This document shows positions 25,202 through 33,775 of a stretch of DNA of 45,559 nucleotides, piece by piece. The stretch's first letter is position 1. Each line of letters opens with the position of its first letter. The notes beneath the pieces were generated by a model that worked only from the letters and a program-made list of their open reading frames with translations, did not search any database and was not told where the DNA came from. A program made the position numbers and the translations under genes. The DNA is from Desulfotomaculaceae bacterium. GTDB lineage: Bacteria; Bacillota; Desulfotomaculia; Desulfotomaculales; Pelotomaculaceae. Where the stretch lies: NCBI GenBank assembly GCA_028702695.1, contig JAQVOH010000002.1:1-45559 (forward strand), given 5' to 3'.

Positions 25202-25253
25202 CAGTTGGTTCTTATTTAATCCTTTAATAACACAGCATTTGTGCCAGTTGGTT
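25202..25253 (-). promoter_or_regulatory. candidate activator sites upstream of the mmc promoter
   Basis: CAGTTGGTT occurs twice in direct orientation (25202-25210 and 25245-25253), 43 bp apart, about four helical turns. A related AACCAATTGG lies at 25312-25321. Direct repeats 40-150 bp upstream of a -24 element are where sigma-54 activators bind, so MmcA is the likely ligand. Confidence 0.45.
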
Positions 25254-25368
25254 TGAATCGTGCTGCGCATTTTGTTGGATGAGGGAAAATGCTAAATTTT
25301 CTAAATTATAGAACCAATTGGGACTAATCCCTTGAGACAAGCGGTATTTCTTATATTTATAATCATTT

Positions 25369-27075
25369 CTAATTATTGTAATTGGATGGTTTGATCTTTT
25401 TCAATTTATTATAGAGGGTTGCCAGAGATATATTCAGGACCTGTGAGGCTCTTCGCTTGCCCTCCACCGTGTTGCCATACTTGGCCATGGCCTTCCGGAT
25501 AAGCATCTCCTCCATTTGATCAATGGGCATCAAGTCAACGTCACGCTCCGGAAAGATCCTGGTCTGGTTGACATGGGGAAGGAGATATTTCTTAACCAGG
25601 ACTTCTTCATCTACCGTTACCATTACTCTCTCGATAACGTTTTCGAGTTCACGGACGTTGCCTGGCCAATCATAACTGTAAAGCACTTCCAACGCGTCAT
25701 CGGAAAGGCCTTTAACCTTTTTACCCAGTTTCCTGTTGAACTTAGTAATGAGGTGAATGACTAGCGCGGGAAGATCTTCCTTGTGCAACCTAAGCGGGGG
25801 GATGGTAATTTCCACCACATTCAGACGGTAATATAGGTCTTCTCTGAAAATGCCCTGTCGGATTAACTCCTTCAGGTTGCGGTTGGTTGCTGCAATTACC
25901 CTGACGTCAACCTTGATGGTCTGGTTGCCGCCCACACGCTCAAACTCCATCTCTTGTAAAACCCTCAAAATCTTGCCCTGAAGCAGGAGATTCATATCAC
26001 CGATCTCATCCAGGAATATAGTTCCCCCGTTGGCTAATTCAAATTTTCCTATTTTTGCTTTTACCGCTCCGGTAAAAGCCCCCTTAGCGTAGCCAAAAAA
26101 TTCACTTTCCAGTAGTGTTTCAGGAATAGCAGCGCAGTTTACCTTGACAAAGGGATTCTCACGCCGCATTGAAGCTCCATGGATGGAGTGAGCAAATAGT
26201 TCTTTACCTGTACCGCTTTCTCCCAGTAGTAGGACTGTAGAATTACTACGGGCTGATTTTTCAGCCAGGTTAATGCACCTATTTATTTCCAGGCTATTTC
26301 CCAGGATGTCTTCAAAAGAGTACTTGCTGGTGGTTACCAGACCTAATTTGTCAGTTAGGTTCTCAATGAGGGTAGTACTTTTTTTTAGCTCATCTATCAT
26401 CTTCATGATATCTGTGAAATGCTGGAATACCACTACTCCCCCTTCCATTTTTCCGTCAATAATAATAGGTGCGGCGTTTGCCACAACTTCGGCTAGGCTT
26501 CCACCCACTTTAGTCTTCTGCCCAAACATGAGTTTTCCGGTTTTTAACAAGTTTGTCAGAGCACCGTCCGGTGATGCCTCAAAAATATTCTGGCCGATTC
26601 TTTCTTGCTCGGGAATACCGGTTATACGGCTAAAGGCAGGGTTTACGTATTTAATGGTGCCGTTCGTATCGGCAACCTCAATAGCCTCCTGCATCGAGTT
26701 TAAAATGGCTGAGAGTTCACCCTGAATTCTGGTCAGCTCTAATAATTCTTCTTTTTCTTTCAGTATTGTCATCATCAGGTTGACCGCTTGAGCTTCCATT
26801 ACCGTGGCTCTTTTAGGTTTGATCAGTAACAGATCCTCCTGCACCTCTGGAACTCCGGTAACTTCAATAATCACGTCCAGATCAGGAAGCTTGACTATAT
26901 CATGGTAATCGGTTGATATATAAATACCTTCTTCGGAACCGGCTACAAGTCCTGGAGCTGCCGGATTAATGTCGACCAATCCGGCAATTTCCACTTCTTC
27001 CATCGTCTTGAGCATTCTGTAAATTGCAAAACCTCCTTGGCCGACTCCTACAATTGCCACCTTAAACTTTTGCAA
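25369..27075 (-). CDS. mmcA: sigma-54 dependent activator with Rossmann-type NAD-binding and PAS domains
   Basis: A 568-residue regulator. Residues 1-115 form a Rossmann-like domain ([17 protein letters not shown] with GxGxxG, then [10 protein letters not shown] with the Asp that favours NAD, then [16 protein letters not shown]). Residues about 120-235 are a PAS domain ([36 protein letters not shown]). Residues about 255-490 are the AAA+ domain: Walker A GESGTGKE, the sigma-54 loop GAFTGA, Walker [12 protein letters not shown]. The C-terminal Fis-type HTH is [20 protein letters not shown]. Start is TTG 27075 after AAAGGAG. It lies directly before the mmc promoter and is the obvious activator of that operon; ligand unknown. 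Confidence 0.93.
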   Translation of the reverse strand: MQKFKVAIVGVGQGGFAIYRMLKTMEEVEIAGLVDINPAAPGLVAGSEEGIYISTDYHDIVKLPDLDVIIEVTGVPEVQEDLLLIKPKRATVMEAQAVNLMMTILKEKEELLELTRIQGELSAILNSMQEAIEVADTNGTIKYVNPAFSRITGIPEQERIGQNIFEASPDGALTNLLKTGKLMFGQKTKVGGSLAEVVANAAPIIIDGKMEGGVVVFQHFTDIMKMIDELKKSTTLIENLTDKLGLVTTSKYSFEDILGNSLEINRCINLAEKSARSNSTVLLLGESGTGKELFAHSIHGASMRRENPFVKVNCAAIPETLLESEFFGYAKGAFTGAVKAKIGKFELANGGTIFLDEIGDMNLLLQGKILRVLQEMEFERVGGNQTIKVDVRVIAATNRNLKELIRQGIFREDLYYRLNVVEITIPPLRLHKEDLPALVIHLITKFNRKLGKKVKGLSDDALEVLYSYDWPGNVRELENVIERVMVTVDEEVLVKKYLLPHVNQTRIFPERDVDLMPIDQMEEMLIRKAMAKYGNTVEGKRRASQVLNISLATLYNKLKKIKPSNYNN

Positions 27076-27183
27076 CAGGTCTGCTCCTTTCCGATTATTG
27101 TTGCTGAAACAAATATTTCTACAAAAATTAACCAGCTTCCTTCTAAATATTAAAAATAATAATCAAAAATTTCCGCCAATGTC

Positions 27184-27197
27184 CGAACAAATGTTTT
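27184..27197 (+). promoter_or_regulatory. LexA (SOS) box of lexA
   Basis: CGAACAAATGTTTT matches the Gram-positive SOS consensus CGAACRNRYGTTYC in 13 of 14 positions. It overlaps the -35 region of the lexA promoter, as expected for self-repression. Confidence 0.8.
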
Positions 27198-27222
27198 GAC
27201 GTGGTGGTTTTTATGTTATACT
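27196..27222 (+). promoter_or_regulatory. lexA promoter
   Basis: TTGACG (27196-27201) and TATACT (27217-27222) form a sigma-A promoter with a short 15-bp spacer. The LexA box overlaps the -35, so bound LexA would block polymerase. Confidence 0.6.
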
Positions 27223-27263
27223 AATAGCATAGTAAAATAAATCGAAAAAGGCTGGTGTAACTT

Positions 27264-27869
27264 ATGCAGGCGGGTTTGACCACAAAGCAGGCGGAAATCC
27301 TGACGGTGATAAAAGATAATTTGCGCCAGAAGGGATATCCTCCTTCTGTACGGGAAATTGGCCAGGCTGTTGGTTTAAGTTCAAGTTCTACCGTCCACGG
27401 TTACCTTAAAAAGCTTGAGAAAATGGGGTACTTGAGAAGGGATCCGACGAAGCCAAGAGCCATAGAGGTGTTGTACCCGGGAGGTGAAAGGGTGGAATAT
27501 GTAAATGTTCCACTAGTCGGACGCGTAGCGGCGGGTTTACCACTCCTGGCCGTTGAAAACAAAGAGGAATTATTTCCCTTACCCACTCATTTTACCGGAA
27601 CTGGGGAATTCTTCATGCTGAAGGTTCAGGGCGAAAGCATGATTGAAGCAGGCATTCTGAACGGGGATATGGTTGTGGTCAGGCAACAGCATGACGTAAA
27701 CAACGGCGATATCGTGGTTGCCCTGCTTGAGGAAGAAGCTACGGTAAAAAGGTTTTTTAAAGAAAAAGTCAGGATTCGCCTACAGCCGGAAAACAGAGCT
27801 ATGGAGCCAATATATGTAAACGAACTTCAAGTTCTTGGCAAAGTCATCGGACTTGTACGTAAAATCTAA
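27264..27869 (+). CDS. lexA: LexA repressor
   Basis: A 201-residue protein. The winged-helix DNA-binding domain covers residues 1-65 ([40 protein letters not shown]). The self-cleavage site Ala-Gly is in [11 protein letters not shown]. The catalytic Ser is in [12 protein letters not shown] and the Lys in [13 protein letters not shown], giving the Ser-Lys protease of the S24 family. It represses DNA-damage genes and is cleaved when RecA is activated. It lies divergent from mmcA and ends only seven bases from the convergent dctP-like gene. Confidence 0.97.
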   Translation: MQAGLTTKQAEILTVIKDNLRQKGYPPSVREIGQAVGLSSSSTVHGYLKKLEKMGYLRRDPTKPRAIEVLYPGGERVEYVNVPLVGRVAAGLPLLAVENKEELFPLPTHFTGTGEFFMLKVQGESMIEAGILNGDMVVVRQQHDVNNGDIVVALLEEEATVKRFFKEKVRIRLQPENRAMEPIYVNELQVLGKVIGLVRKI

Positions 27870-27876
27870 TATGGAC

Positions 27877-28902
27877 TTACTGAGTGTGCATTTCTTCAAT
27901 GTAGTCTGCCATGTCGGTTCCGATGAGATTCTTAAATTCCAAATATACAGGCTTCAAAGCAATTGACCATTGTTTCTTTTCGGTCTCCGTTTGTTGGTGC
28001 ACCTGTATCAGACCGGAATTGACGACTATTTCCAGGCTTTGTTTGTCCAATACGAAAGCCTGCTCGCGTTCCCATTCAGTGACTTCCAGCAGTGTACTTT
28101 CCAGAGTCTTTCTCACATCTACCGGCAGTCCTGCCCAGAATTTTTGATTGGTCAGGACTACGTAACCCATGTAGCCGTGGTTCGATAAAGTCAGGTAAGG
28201 CTGTACCTTATATAGGTTTTTAGAATATATATTTGACATGGTATTTTCCTGTCCGTCCACTTCGTGTGAATCGAGAGCCCGGTAGAGGTCATTGAAAGGG
28301 CCTTCTACGGCATGGGCATTCAATCTTTCAAACTCTTTTTTTAAAACCTGGCTATTAATCATTACCCTGAATGAGAGCCCCTGAAAATCAGCAGGATTGA
28401 CCAGAGGACGCTGGCTGTTGGTCATTTGTTTAAAGCCATTGTCCCAGAAGGCCAGAGCCTGCATGTTGTTCTGCTTTAATCCATCACACAACTGGCTTCC
28501 GATGTAACCAGACATTGCTTCGTGTACAGCGTTTACATCCTCAAAGGCGTAAGGAAGGTCGAAAACCTGCCACTGGGGATACAGTCCGGAAAGTTTTGAC
28601 GTGGCTGGTGCAATCATTTGCACCAGCCCATTCTGTAGCGCTTGTATTTCCTCACCATCTTTGTACAAGGTGGAGTTATGAAATACTTGTACCTCGATTC
28701 TGCCATGGGTGCGTTCTTTGACCAGATCCGCAAAACGCTGCGCTGCCAATCCCTTGGGGGTATTTTCAGCAACTACGTGCGAAAATTTAATTACTATTTT
28801 TTCTTCCGGGCTTACCTGCTCCAAATCTACAACTCTTTCCCCACAACCAGCAATACATAATAAGGAAATTATAAGCAGGACAAGAGTTAACCGGATCTGC
28901 AT
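27877..28902 (-). CDS. TRAP-type solute-binding lipoprotein, DctP family
   Basis: A 341-residue protein with a lipoprotein signal peptide (hydrophobic LVLLIISLLCIAG with Cys at the lipobox AGC, residue about 20). The mature part is a DctP-type receptor: IVIKFSHVVAENTPKGLAA, then RIEVQVFHNSTLYKDGEEIQ, the NSQRPLVNPADFQGLSFRVM segment with the Arg that holds the carboxylate, and EVDGQENTMSNIYSKNLY. It would bind a carboxylic acid, often a C4-dicarboxylate, outside the membrane. No DctQ or DctM permease is in the window; instead it follows a two-component system on the same strand. This suggests a sensing role like B. subtilis DctB with DctS/DctR. Confidence 0.88.
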   Translation of the reverse strand: MQIRLTLVLLIISLLCIAGCGERVVDLEQVSPEEKIVIKFSHVVAENTPKGLAAQRFADLVKERTHGRIEVQVFHNSTLYKDGEEIQALQNGLVQMIAPATSKLSGLYPQWQVFDLPYAFEDVNAVHEAMSGYIGSQLCDGLKQNNMQALAFWDNGFKQMTNSQRPLVNPADFQGLSFRVMINSQVLKKEFERLNAHAVEGPFNDLYRALDSHEVDGQENTMSNIYSKNLYKVQPYLTLSNHGYMGYVVLTNQKFWAGLPVDVRKTLESTLLEVTEWEREQAFVLDKQSLEIVVNSGLIQVHQQTETEKKQWSIALKPVYLEFKNLIGTDMADYIEEMHTQ

Positions 28903-29020
28903 TTTTATAATTTACCACCACTTCCAAAACAAATGTTGCAGGTAGCTACTTAAAGCTTATCTAGGAGTTTGGCCAAGGACAATATTAGTTCTATTGTTTA
29001 TGTCATTTATATATGCCTTA

Positions 29021-29698
29021 TTACTCAATAGTGCGATACCGGTTGATCGGACGGCCAACCGAGCCATACTGGAGTTCAAGTACAACGCGGTTTGACTTTT
29101 CTAGAAAATCAAGATAACGCCTCGCCGTAACCCTGGCCAGCCCTACTCCCTCTGCCACCTCTTCGGCGGAGAGCGCTTCCCCTTCCTTCGATAAATAAAG
29201 GTATACCTGCTTCAGGGTTATTTCGTTCAACCCTTTGGGAACACCCTCATCAAGCTGTTGCCCGCGGCTTAAGGCAAGACTGTCGATTTCGTTCTGGTTC
29301 ATTTGTGCCTGCCGGCGGAATTTGCTGTGCAGAGTGGCGTAGGAATTCAAGGCTGTTTTCAGGCGTGCAAACTTAAAGGGTTTTACGATATAATCTATAG
29401 CGCCGTATCGGAACACATTTTGAATCGTTTCAGCATCATGCGCGGCAGTTACGATAATTACGTCAGTTGGCAAACCAAGGCGTCTGATCTCCTGAAGCGT
29501 TGTTACACCGTCCATATCAGGCAAATAAATATCCAGAAGGGCAAGGTCCGGCGTCATCTCTTTAATTATTTCTACGGCATCCAGTCCGGTAGATGCCACC
29601 CCCGCCACCCTGAAGCCATGCACAGCGTTGATAAATCCCCGGTTAACTTCAACTACCATGGGGTCGTCCTCAACAATCACTACGTCTATTGGGAGCAT
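29021..29698 (-). CDS. response regulator, CitB/DcuR/DctR family
   Basis: A receiver domain (residues about 3-120: VVIVEDDPMVVEVNRGFI, phosphorylated Asp in LALLDIYLPDMDG, then VIIVTAAHD and AIDYIVKPFKF) is followed by a winged-helix output domain (LSAEEVAEGVGLARVTARRY). This two-part form is typical of the CitB/DcuR family, which controls uptake and use of di- and tricarboxylates. The frame opens at GTG 29719, but ATG 29698 has AAGGTGA correctly spaced and gives the standard start, so I prefer it. It lies just after the kinase gene. Target promoters are unknown; the mmc or dicarboxylate transport genes are candidates. Confidence 0.9.
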   Translation of the reverse strand: MLPIDVVIVEDDPMVVEVNRGFINAVHGFRVAGVASTGLDAVEIIKEMTPDLALLDIYLPDMDGVTTLQEIRRLGLPTDVIIVTAAHDAETIQNVFRYGAIDYIVKPFKFARLKTALNSYATLHSKFRRQAQMNQNEIDSLALSRGQQLDEGVPKGLNEITLKQVYLYLSKEGEALSAEEVAEGVGLARVTARRYLDFLEKSNRVVLELQYGSVGRPINRYRTIE

Positions 29699-29731
29699 AT
29701 TCTTCACCTTCTTGCTCACTATTTATGATAT

Positions 29732-31354
29732 TTAGTCCTCTTTCGGAATATATATGTTAAACTCTACTCCACCCTCGACAAGGTTTTTTAGGGTTATAGC
29801 ACCTCCTGCCAGGTGGACGTAGCGTTTTACCAGGAAAAGACCCAAACCGCGGTTGGCCAAACCCTTGGTTGAAAAGCCCTGCTGGAAAATGAGCTCATGT
29901 TTTTCCTCGGGGATACCGGGCCCCATGTCCCTGACAGTTATATAAAGTGCGTCATGCTGGTCGTACATTGAAAAATAAATCTTGCGCCGGTCCGGTTCTA
30001 CCATTCTGACGGCATCCAGCGCATTTTCAATGAGGTTGCCGATAATAATTACCAGGTCGCCGGTCTCCAGTCGTGACGGTAGTTCTCTTAACCTTGTCTT
30101 GTGGTCAATAATCAATTCGGCCCTAAGTTCCTTGGCCCGCGTGTATTTCCCCAACAGGAGGCCTGCTATGCTGTGGTCAAAGATGTTTTTCGTTAAAAGG
30201 CCCGTAATTTCCTGCTGCTCTTCAGTGAGGTCATAGATATAGTCCAGCGCTCTTTCGTATTTTTCCAACTGGATTAGGCCCGCAATGGTGTGCATTTTGT
30301 TCATATGCTCGTGGTTTTGCACCCTCAGAGCCTCGATAAAAGCTTTAACACCGGTTAATTCCTCGGCTAACCGGTTAGCCTCAGTTTTATCCTGGAAGGT
30401 GGCCACGGCGCCGATTATTTCCTCCTTAAAGCGGATCGGGACGCGGTTTACCAAAACAGCTGTATCATTGATATACATTTGGCTGTTGATTTGGGCTTCT
30501 CCTGTTCTTAAAACCTCCGGCAAGTTTGAGTTGGGGATCATTTCCATAATATTACGCCCTACAATCTCTTCGTTGGTTTTATCAAGGAGATGTTGGACTT
30601 CTTTATTGGCTACGGTTATGCGACTGTTCGTGTCAATCGCAATGATGCCCTCGCTCATAGCTTGAAATATAGCCACCCTCTCCTCAAGCAGCCGGGCGAT
30701 TTCCACAGGTTCCAGACTGAACATACCGCTTTTAATCTTTCTGGCCATAAAAAGGGAACCCAGCAGTCCGACTAACAACCCTATAACTAGAGAGTAGTAG
30801 AGCTCGGTTTGAATGGTTCTGAGCAGAAAGCTAATGGTGGGAGTTAAAATACCCACCACAACGACACCAACTTGTTTGGTCCCTTCATTTATTTTAATCG
30901 GTACAAAGGCCCGGATTGACGGTCCCAGCACCCCTTCTGCCCGCGAAATGTACTCATTATTGGCAAGGGCCGGTACTAGATCGCTTTCAGTAAATCTCTT
31001 GCCAATCCTGTTCTCAACAGGGTGAGAGTAGCGAATACCATCCATATCCACCACAACTATGTACTCCACTCCGGTGGCCAACCTGGTGCGTTCGGCCACC
31101 GGCTGGATGCGTGATGTTCCATCAGGTGTCCCGATGTTATTTTGGATTTCCTCGGATTGAGCCAGGGTCCGTGAGATAGCCATAGCCCTTAAGCCTGTTT
31201 CCTCTTCAATTGTAGAGGATATTTTCTCCACCACGATTATTCCGCCGATGGTGATCGCCAATAAAACCGAGCAAAAAGAGAGGAGCGCCATTTTCGTACG
31301 GAGAGTATAAAATTTGGGGTTTAATAAAAATAATTTTTTTAAGGAAGACAGCAT
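29732..31354 (-). CDS. sensor histidine kinase, CitA/DcuS/DctS type
   Basis: A 540-residue membrane kinase. TM1 (about 22-42, LLSFCSVLLAITIGGIIVV) and TM2 (about 187-206, SLVIGLLVGLLGSLFMARKI) bracket an extracellular PAS-like sensor domain with the carboxylate-pocket style RIQPVAERTRLATGVEYIVV and YSHPVENRIGKRF. A cytoplasmic PAS follows (FQAMSEGIIAIDTNSRITVA), then the HPK5 phosphoacceptor HEHMNKMHTIAGLIQ. The ATPase domain has NLIENALDAV, RDMGPGIPEE and RGLGLFLVKRYV. It probably senses extracellular C4-dicarboxylate or a related acid, perhaps with the DctP-like lipoprotein two genes downstream. Confidence 0.92.
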   Translation of the reverse strand: MLSSLKKLFLLNPKFYTLRTKMALLSFCSVLLAITIGGIIVVEKISSTIEEETGLRAMAISRTLAQSEEIQNNIGTPDGTSRIQPVAERTRLATGVEYIVVVDMDGIRYSHPVENRIGKRFTESDLVPALANNEYISRAEGVLGPSIRAFVPIKINEGTKQVGVVVVGILTPTISFLLRTIQTELYYSLVIGLLVGLLGSLFMARKIKSGMFSLEPVEIARLLEERVAIFQAMSEGIIAIDTNSRITVANKEVQHLLDKTNEEIVGRNIMEMIPNSNLPEVLRTGEAQINSQMYINDTAVLVNRVPIRFKEEIIGAVATFQDKTEANRLAEELTGVKAFIEALRVQNHEHMNKMHTIAGLIQLEKYERALDYIYDLTEEQQEITGLLTKNIFDHSIAGLLLGKYTRAKELRAELIIDHKTRLRELPSRLETGDLVIIIGNLIENALDAVRMVEPDRRKIYFSMYDQHDALYITVRDMGPGIPEEKHELIFQQGFSTKGLANRGLGLFLVKRYVHLAGGAITLKNLVEGGVEFNIYIPKED

Positions 31355-31432
31355 GATGGTTATTTAGACAAAATACTTTGAATATCCTGCAAGATGAGAA
31401 CTAAATCAACATTTTGTTACGTAAAAAACAAA

Positions 31433-31462
31433 ATACGTTTCCTACTTCGGTAGGAAACGTAT
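31433..31462 (-). terminator. intrinsic terminator that includes the lysR stop codon
   Basis: On the minus strand ATACGTTTCCTAC-CGAA-GTAGGAAACGTAT is followed by TTTGTTTTTT. The 13-bp stem is perfect. The TAG stop of the LysR gene lies at the loop end, so the 5' arm encodes its last residues. Confidence 0.85.
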
Positions 31463-32356
31463 GCCTTCTTCACTGTTATTAATGAAATCGCAGAAAACCT
31501 CAGTAGCGAAGCCACCTATGCTCTGGCTTTGTTTAATTAAGTAAAGGGAGCGGTTGAGATCAAGCCCCTGCACTTGGATTTCCGATATCTTTTTTAATGC
31601 TAGAGCGTCCTTTACTGCGCACCGGGAGACTATACTCACTCCCAAACCAGCCTCCACGGCTGTAATAACAGCCCTAGTGCTGCCAAGCTCCATCCCATGG
31701 GGAATTTTTTCCAGGGATATCCCTTTTGTCTCCAGCTTTTTCTCGAGGGTCCTCCTTGTTCCTGAGCCTTGCTCACGTAAGATCATAACTGATGTTTTGA
31801 GTTCGGAAATGTCAATAACACCGGAATTAACCCACGGGTGGTTAGGATGGACGATGAGTACCATTTCATCCTTCAACCATGGTGAGCAATCAATTCCATC
31901 GCCTTCAACCGGAACACCGGTGATGCCCAAGTCTATCTCTCTCTCACGTATCCACCTCGTTACTTGTCCACTTCCGGCAACTTTTAAAGCAATTTGAATT
32001 CCAGGATAAGCTTCCTTAAACCCCCCTATCAGTAGAGGTAAAAGATACTCTCCCGGTATAGTGCTGGCGCCTACCACGAGGTTACCTGTTTTAAGGCCTT
32101 TTAGATCGTCGAGACCTGACTTTATTTTATGATAATGCCGCAGCATCTTTTTAGCCTCGGGATACAATAGCCTGCCAGCTTCGGTAAGGATGACCTTCTT
32201 GTCACCGCGTTGGAACAAATCTGCCTCCAGGTCTTCCTCGAGCGCCTTAATTTGAAAGCTTACGGCAGGTTGGCTCATATACATTTGCCGGGCCGCTTTC
32301 GTAAAACTATGCATTTCAGATACCCACAAAAAGGCCTCAAGTTGCTTAAAATTCAT
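31442..32356 (-). CDS. LysR family transcriptional regulator
   Basis: A 304-residue protein. The N-terminal HTH is MNFKQLEAFLWVSEMHSFTK, then AARQMYMSQPAVSFQIKAL. The effector domain follows: LVVGASTIPGEYLLPLLIGG, ITGVPVEGDGIDC and LREQGSGTRRTLEKKLETKG, ending GLGVSIVSRCAVKDAL. The pattern resembles CysL/CbbR-type regulators and those associated with selenium metabolism; I cannot decide which. Its gene ends in a strong terminator and is not divergent from an obvious target. The next gene upstream is a PLP enzyme on the same strand. Confidence 0.9.
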   Translation of the reverse strand: MNFKQLEAFLWVSEMHSFTKAARQMYMSQPAVSFQIKALEEDLEADLFQRGDKKVILTEAGRLLYPEAKKMLRHYHKIKSGLDDLKGLKTGNLVVGASTIPGEYLLPLLIGGFKEAYPGIQIALKVAGSGQVTRWIREREIDLGITGVPVEGDGIDCSPWLKDEMVLIVHPNHPWVNSGVIDISELKTSVMILREQGSGTRRTLEKKLETKGISLEKIPHGMELGSTRAVITAVEAGLGVSIVSRCAVKDALALKKISEIQVQGLDLNRSLYLIKQSQSIGGFATEVFCDFINNSEEGIRFLPK

Positions 32357-32481
32357 GACAAATCACCATGCTTCCCACGGTGTTTAATAAATTATTATTA
32401 TATTTTCGATAGGAATATTATAATACCTTTTTCATCATAAAAATATAAGATTCTAATACCTTTGATTGTAACTTCTGTCAG

Positions 32482-33741
32482 CTAGGCCGTGTTCATTATT
32501 TCTCTGGCAGCTGATATGATGGCCAGCCTCACATATTCCTTCGAAAGGCCGCCCTGCACATAAACGTTATAGGGTTCTCGCAGAGGTCCATCTGCCGACA
32601 ATTCAAGGGAAGCACCCTGCACAAATGTTCCCGCCGCCATTACCACCGGGTCTTTGTAACCAGGCATAGGCTGTGCTTCCGGACGTACATATGAGTCTAC
32701 CGGGGATGCTGCCTGCAGGCCACGGCAAAAAGCTAAAACTTTTTCCGGTGTGCCAAGTTTGATCAACTGTACCAGGTCGTACCGTTGTTCATTAAATAAA
32801 GGCCTCACCTCATATCCCAGTTTCTCGAAAAATCTGGCTGTAAAAACACTCCCTTTGATCGCTTCGGCAACGGTATGTGGCGCCAGGTATAATCCCTGGA
32901 AAAACAGACGCTGGTTCTCGGCGGAAGGCCCTACCTCCGACCCGATACCTGGTGCGCTCCACCGGTTGGCGGCCATAATGACGTATTTATCCCGGCCGAC
33001 CACATAGCCCCCGGTTGGTGCAACACCGCCACCGGGATTTTTAATCAGTGAACCGGCAGCAAGGTCCGCCCCAGCTTCGATAGGCTCTTCTTCCTCAACG
33101 AACTCGCCATAGCAGTTGTCAACAAATATCACCGTTTCGGGTTTTCGCTGCCTAATATAATCGATAATTCTTTTCAATTCTTTAATACTAAGTGGTTTAC
33201 CGGCTCCGTAACCACACGAACGTTGCAGGAGCACCATTTTAGTTTTATCGCCCAGGGCTTGGCCGACCCTATCATAGTCGATACCACCTTCGTTTGTGGG
33301 TTCGACCTGTTTGTACGAGATCATCAGATCTTTTAGTGAACCGCTTTCATTACTATGAAGTCCAATAATAGCGCCCAGCGTATCATAAGGTTGACCCTGC
33401 ACCGCCAGGAGCTCATCCCCAGGTCGCAACACCCCATAGAGGCAAAGGGCTATGGCATGCGTGCCAGAGACAATCTGGCTTCGCACCAGTGCCTTTTCAG
33501 CATGGAATACCCTGGCGTATACTTCTTCCAGGGCTTCTCTGCCGGCGTCACCATAGCCGTAGCCGGTGGACCCCTTCAGGTGGTAGTCACTTACTCTGGC
33601 CGCTCTGAAGGCTTCAAGCACCTTGCCATGATTAGTAAGCGCTATCTTTTCAATATGTCTGTAAAAAACCTGAACTTCTGCTTCAACTTCATCTGATAGA
33701 AGTTCAAGATCATATAGCTTATTCACCAGCCGCAATAACAT
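32482..33741 (-). CDS. methionine gamma-lyase family protein (aluminium resistance / YnbB-like PLP enzyme)
   Basis: A 419-residue fold-type I PLP enzyme of the YnbB/aluminium resistance family. FRAARVSDYHLKGSTGYGYG opens the conserved part; RSQIVSGTHAIALCLYG is the cofactor phosphate region; ETVIFVDNCYGEFVEEEEP has the Asp that contacts the PLP ring nitrogen; and LAAGSLIKNPGGGVAPTGGY holds the Schiff-base Lys. Related genes sit near hflX or glnR in many Firmicutes. The reaction is thought to be a C-S or C-N lyase on a methionine- or cysteine-like substrate; true activity is uncertain. It follows spoVK closely. Confidence 0.88.
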   Translation of the reverse strand: MLLRLVNKLYDLELLSDEVEAEVQVFYRHIEKIALTNHGKVLEAFRAARVSDYHLKGSTGYGYGDAGREALEEVYARVFHAEKALVRSQIVSGTHAIALCLYGVLRPGDELLAVQGQPYDTLGAIIGLHSNESGSLKDLMISYKQVEPTNEGGIDYDRVGQALGDKTKMVLLQRSCGYGAGKPLSIKELKRIIDYIRQRKPETVIFVDNCYGEFVEEEEPIEAGADLAAGSLIKNPGGGVAPTGGYVVGRDKYVIMAANRWSAPGIGSEVGPSAENQRLFFQGLYLAPHTVAEAIKGSVFTARFFEKLGYEVRPLFNEQRYDLVQLIKLGTPEKVLAFCRGLQAASPVDSYVRPEAQPMPGYKDPVVMAAGTFVQGASLELSADGPLREPYNVYVQGGLSKEYVRLAIISAAREIMNTA

Positions 33742-33775
33742 CTCCTGACTATCTAAATATTACTTAAATATCTAT

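Noticed and set aside
25237-25253. Another sigma-54-like string, TGGCACAAATGCT, upstream of fumarase alpha
   Set aside because: The distance from GG to GC is nine bases instead of twelve, so it cannot serve as a -24/-12 promoter. The downstream TGGTATGGATCTTGCT has correct spacing.
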